Source: Heloderma charlesbogerti | Lineage: Eukaryota; Chordata; Lepidosauria; Squamata; Helodermatidae | Assembly: GCA_026122225.1 (NCBI GenBank) | Contig: JANEZZ010000467.1 | Span: 62,001 to 126,000, forward strand | Reading direction: 5' to 3' | Length of the DNA stretch: 64,000 nt | The notes under the pieces: model-generated | The model's input: the letters and a program-made list of their open reading frames with translations, nothing else | Told to the model about the DNA's origin: nothing | The model's database searches: none | Made by a program: the position numbers and the translations under genes | Shown: one piece after another, positions 63,242-64,000 of the stretch | Layout: each line of letters opens with the position of its first letter | Numbering within the stretch: position 1 is the stretch's first letter

Positions 63242-64000
63242 TCATGAGATGAGGAAGCAGATCTGCATCCTGTCAGCAGTCTAAATGCTGCTAACTTCTA
63301 CTACCTATGCTCTACTTGTATATTTCTAAATAAGCTAAATGCTACAAAAACACAGTAAGTCTCCAGTGCTCTCTCCTCCAAAGAAAACCAAAACTCAAAT
63401 AGATAATGTGGCCCCTGGAATGTCTCACCACTTGGGGAAGTGGGGAGCATGTTAACTGTGGCAAATTTTCTTGGAGAGAGAATGTGAGTTGGTGTGGCTG
63501 AGCCAAAATGGAGGGTGGGGCAGCAACACTCCTGAGCCATTCAAGTTGATACTGCGGCACCATGAGAACATAGGGAGATATAGGCAGTGGTGTAGCGGAG
63601 CCAGGGGTTGCAGGGATGCACTGCTGGGTCATTTACCTCCCCCCCCCCTTCGAATTTCCTGTTCTCTCAGCCTGACTGCAATCCTCACAGTAGCTGGGAG
63701 GAAATTAATTTTCCCAGCAAAGATATATCATTCTCTGTTGTAATGTGAATTATTTTGGGGCTGGGCTGGCCTGGCCTTGAATGGGCAATTAAGACCTATT
63801 AGCCCTACAAAACACCTGCTACTGGTGGAGAAAACACTGCTAGAACCTGTTTGTGGATATGGATCAGCACAGCTGCCTGCATTTTTAGACTCTCCTGGCG
63901 GGGGAGGTGGCTATGGAGACTCTCACGGTGAGCACCTGTACGTCAAAATTTACCACTCCTCCACCAGTTATAGGGGTGAAAGAGCCTGGGAAATGTCTCT
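63242..64000. other. No gene seen to the window end
   Basis: Only short chance frames. C-run at 63641-63649. The last 200 bases have no recognised feature. Confidence 0.4.

Overview
The window looks like repeat-dense intergenic or intronic DNA from a squamate reptile (lizard or snake). Four things point there: several young BovB/RTE LINE copies; a tRNA-derived SINE of the Sauria type whose 3' end copies the BovB tail; CR1 and L2 LINEs together; and a mix of hAT, PIF/Harbinger and Tc1 DNA transposons with gamma-type endogenous retroviruses (ERVs). I found no convincing host protein-coding gene, tRNA or rRNA. Nearly every long open frame is a transposable-element protein or its shadow. The species cannot be fixed from sequence alone.

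Layout. 1-0.83 kb: 3' end of a BovB LINE running in from the left. 0.8-13 kb: old L2, CR1 and RTE pieces and many small non-autonomous DNA elements, including a hAT MITE with an 8-bp target duplication (5309-5527) and an RTE fragment with a 10-bp duplication (7106-7697). 13.9-15.6 kb: a decayed Tc1/mariner element with long inverted repeats. 16.5-18.4 kb: CR1 and L2 fragments. 18.9-19.5 kb: a foldback hAT element. 19.5-29.5 kb: two nested PIF/Harbinger elements of opposite orientation. The inner one (19821-27454) holds a two-exon HARBI1-like transposase, a multi-exon Myb/SANT protein beside it on the minus strand, and a second SANT-like frame on the plus strand. 29.5-31 kb: CR1 tail, MIR-like SINE and Sauria SINE.

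32.3-35.5 kb: a minus-strand ERV bounded by a 4-bp target duplication. Its 5' interior has been replaced by a BovB copy, leaving a 3' LTR, a polypurine tract and an open env segment. 36.0-37.0 kb: a 937-bp hAT-type element whose core is a palindrome made of smaller palindromes. 40.8-44.0 kb: a nearly full-length but broken BovB. 47.8-55.2 kb: a second minus-strand ERV (LTR, env TM, integrase, RNase H) split by a 3.8-kb CR1 LINE and by an internally deleted RTE. The CR1 itself contains a solo LTR and a second palindromic hAT element. 55.2-55.7 kb: hAT/ZBED-like coding fragment. 56-64 kb: MITEs, an L2 3' region, CR1 tails and a pair of similar approximately 360-bp non-autonomous elements.

How the parts relate. 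BovB supplies the reverse transcriptase that probably mobilised the Sauria SINE, since their tails match. The Harbinger transposase and its SANT partner form the usual two-protein system of that superfamily, but the transposase is dead here (five in-frame stops). The palindromic hAT elements encode nothing and depend on a transposase elsewhere. Boundaries with target-site duplications (7106, 5309, 18872, 19528, 19821, 30549, 32340, 36026, 49209, 50170, 53496) give a relative insertion order for much of the window.
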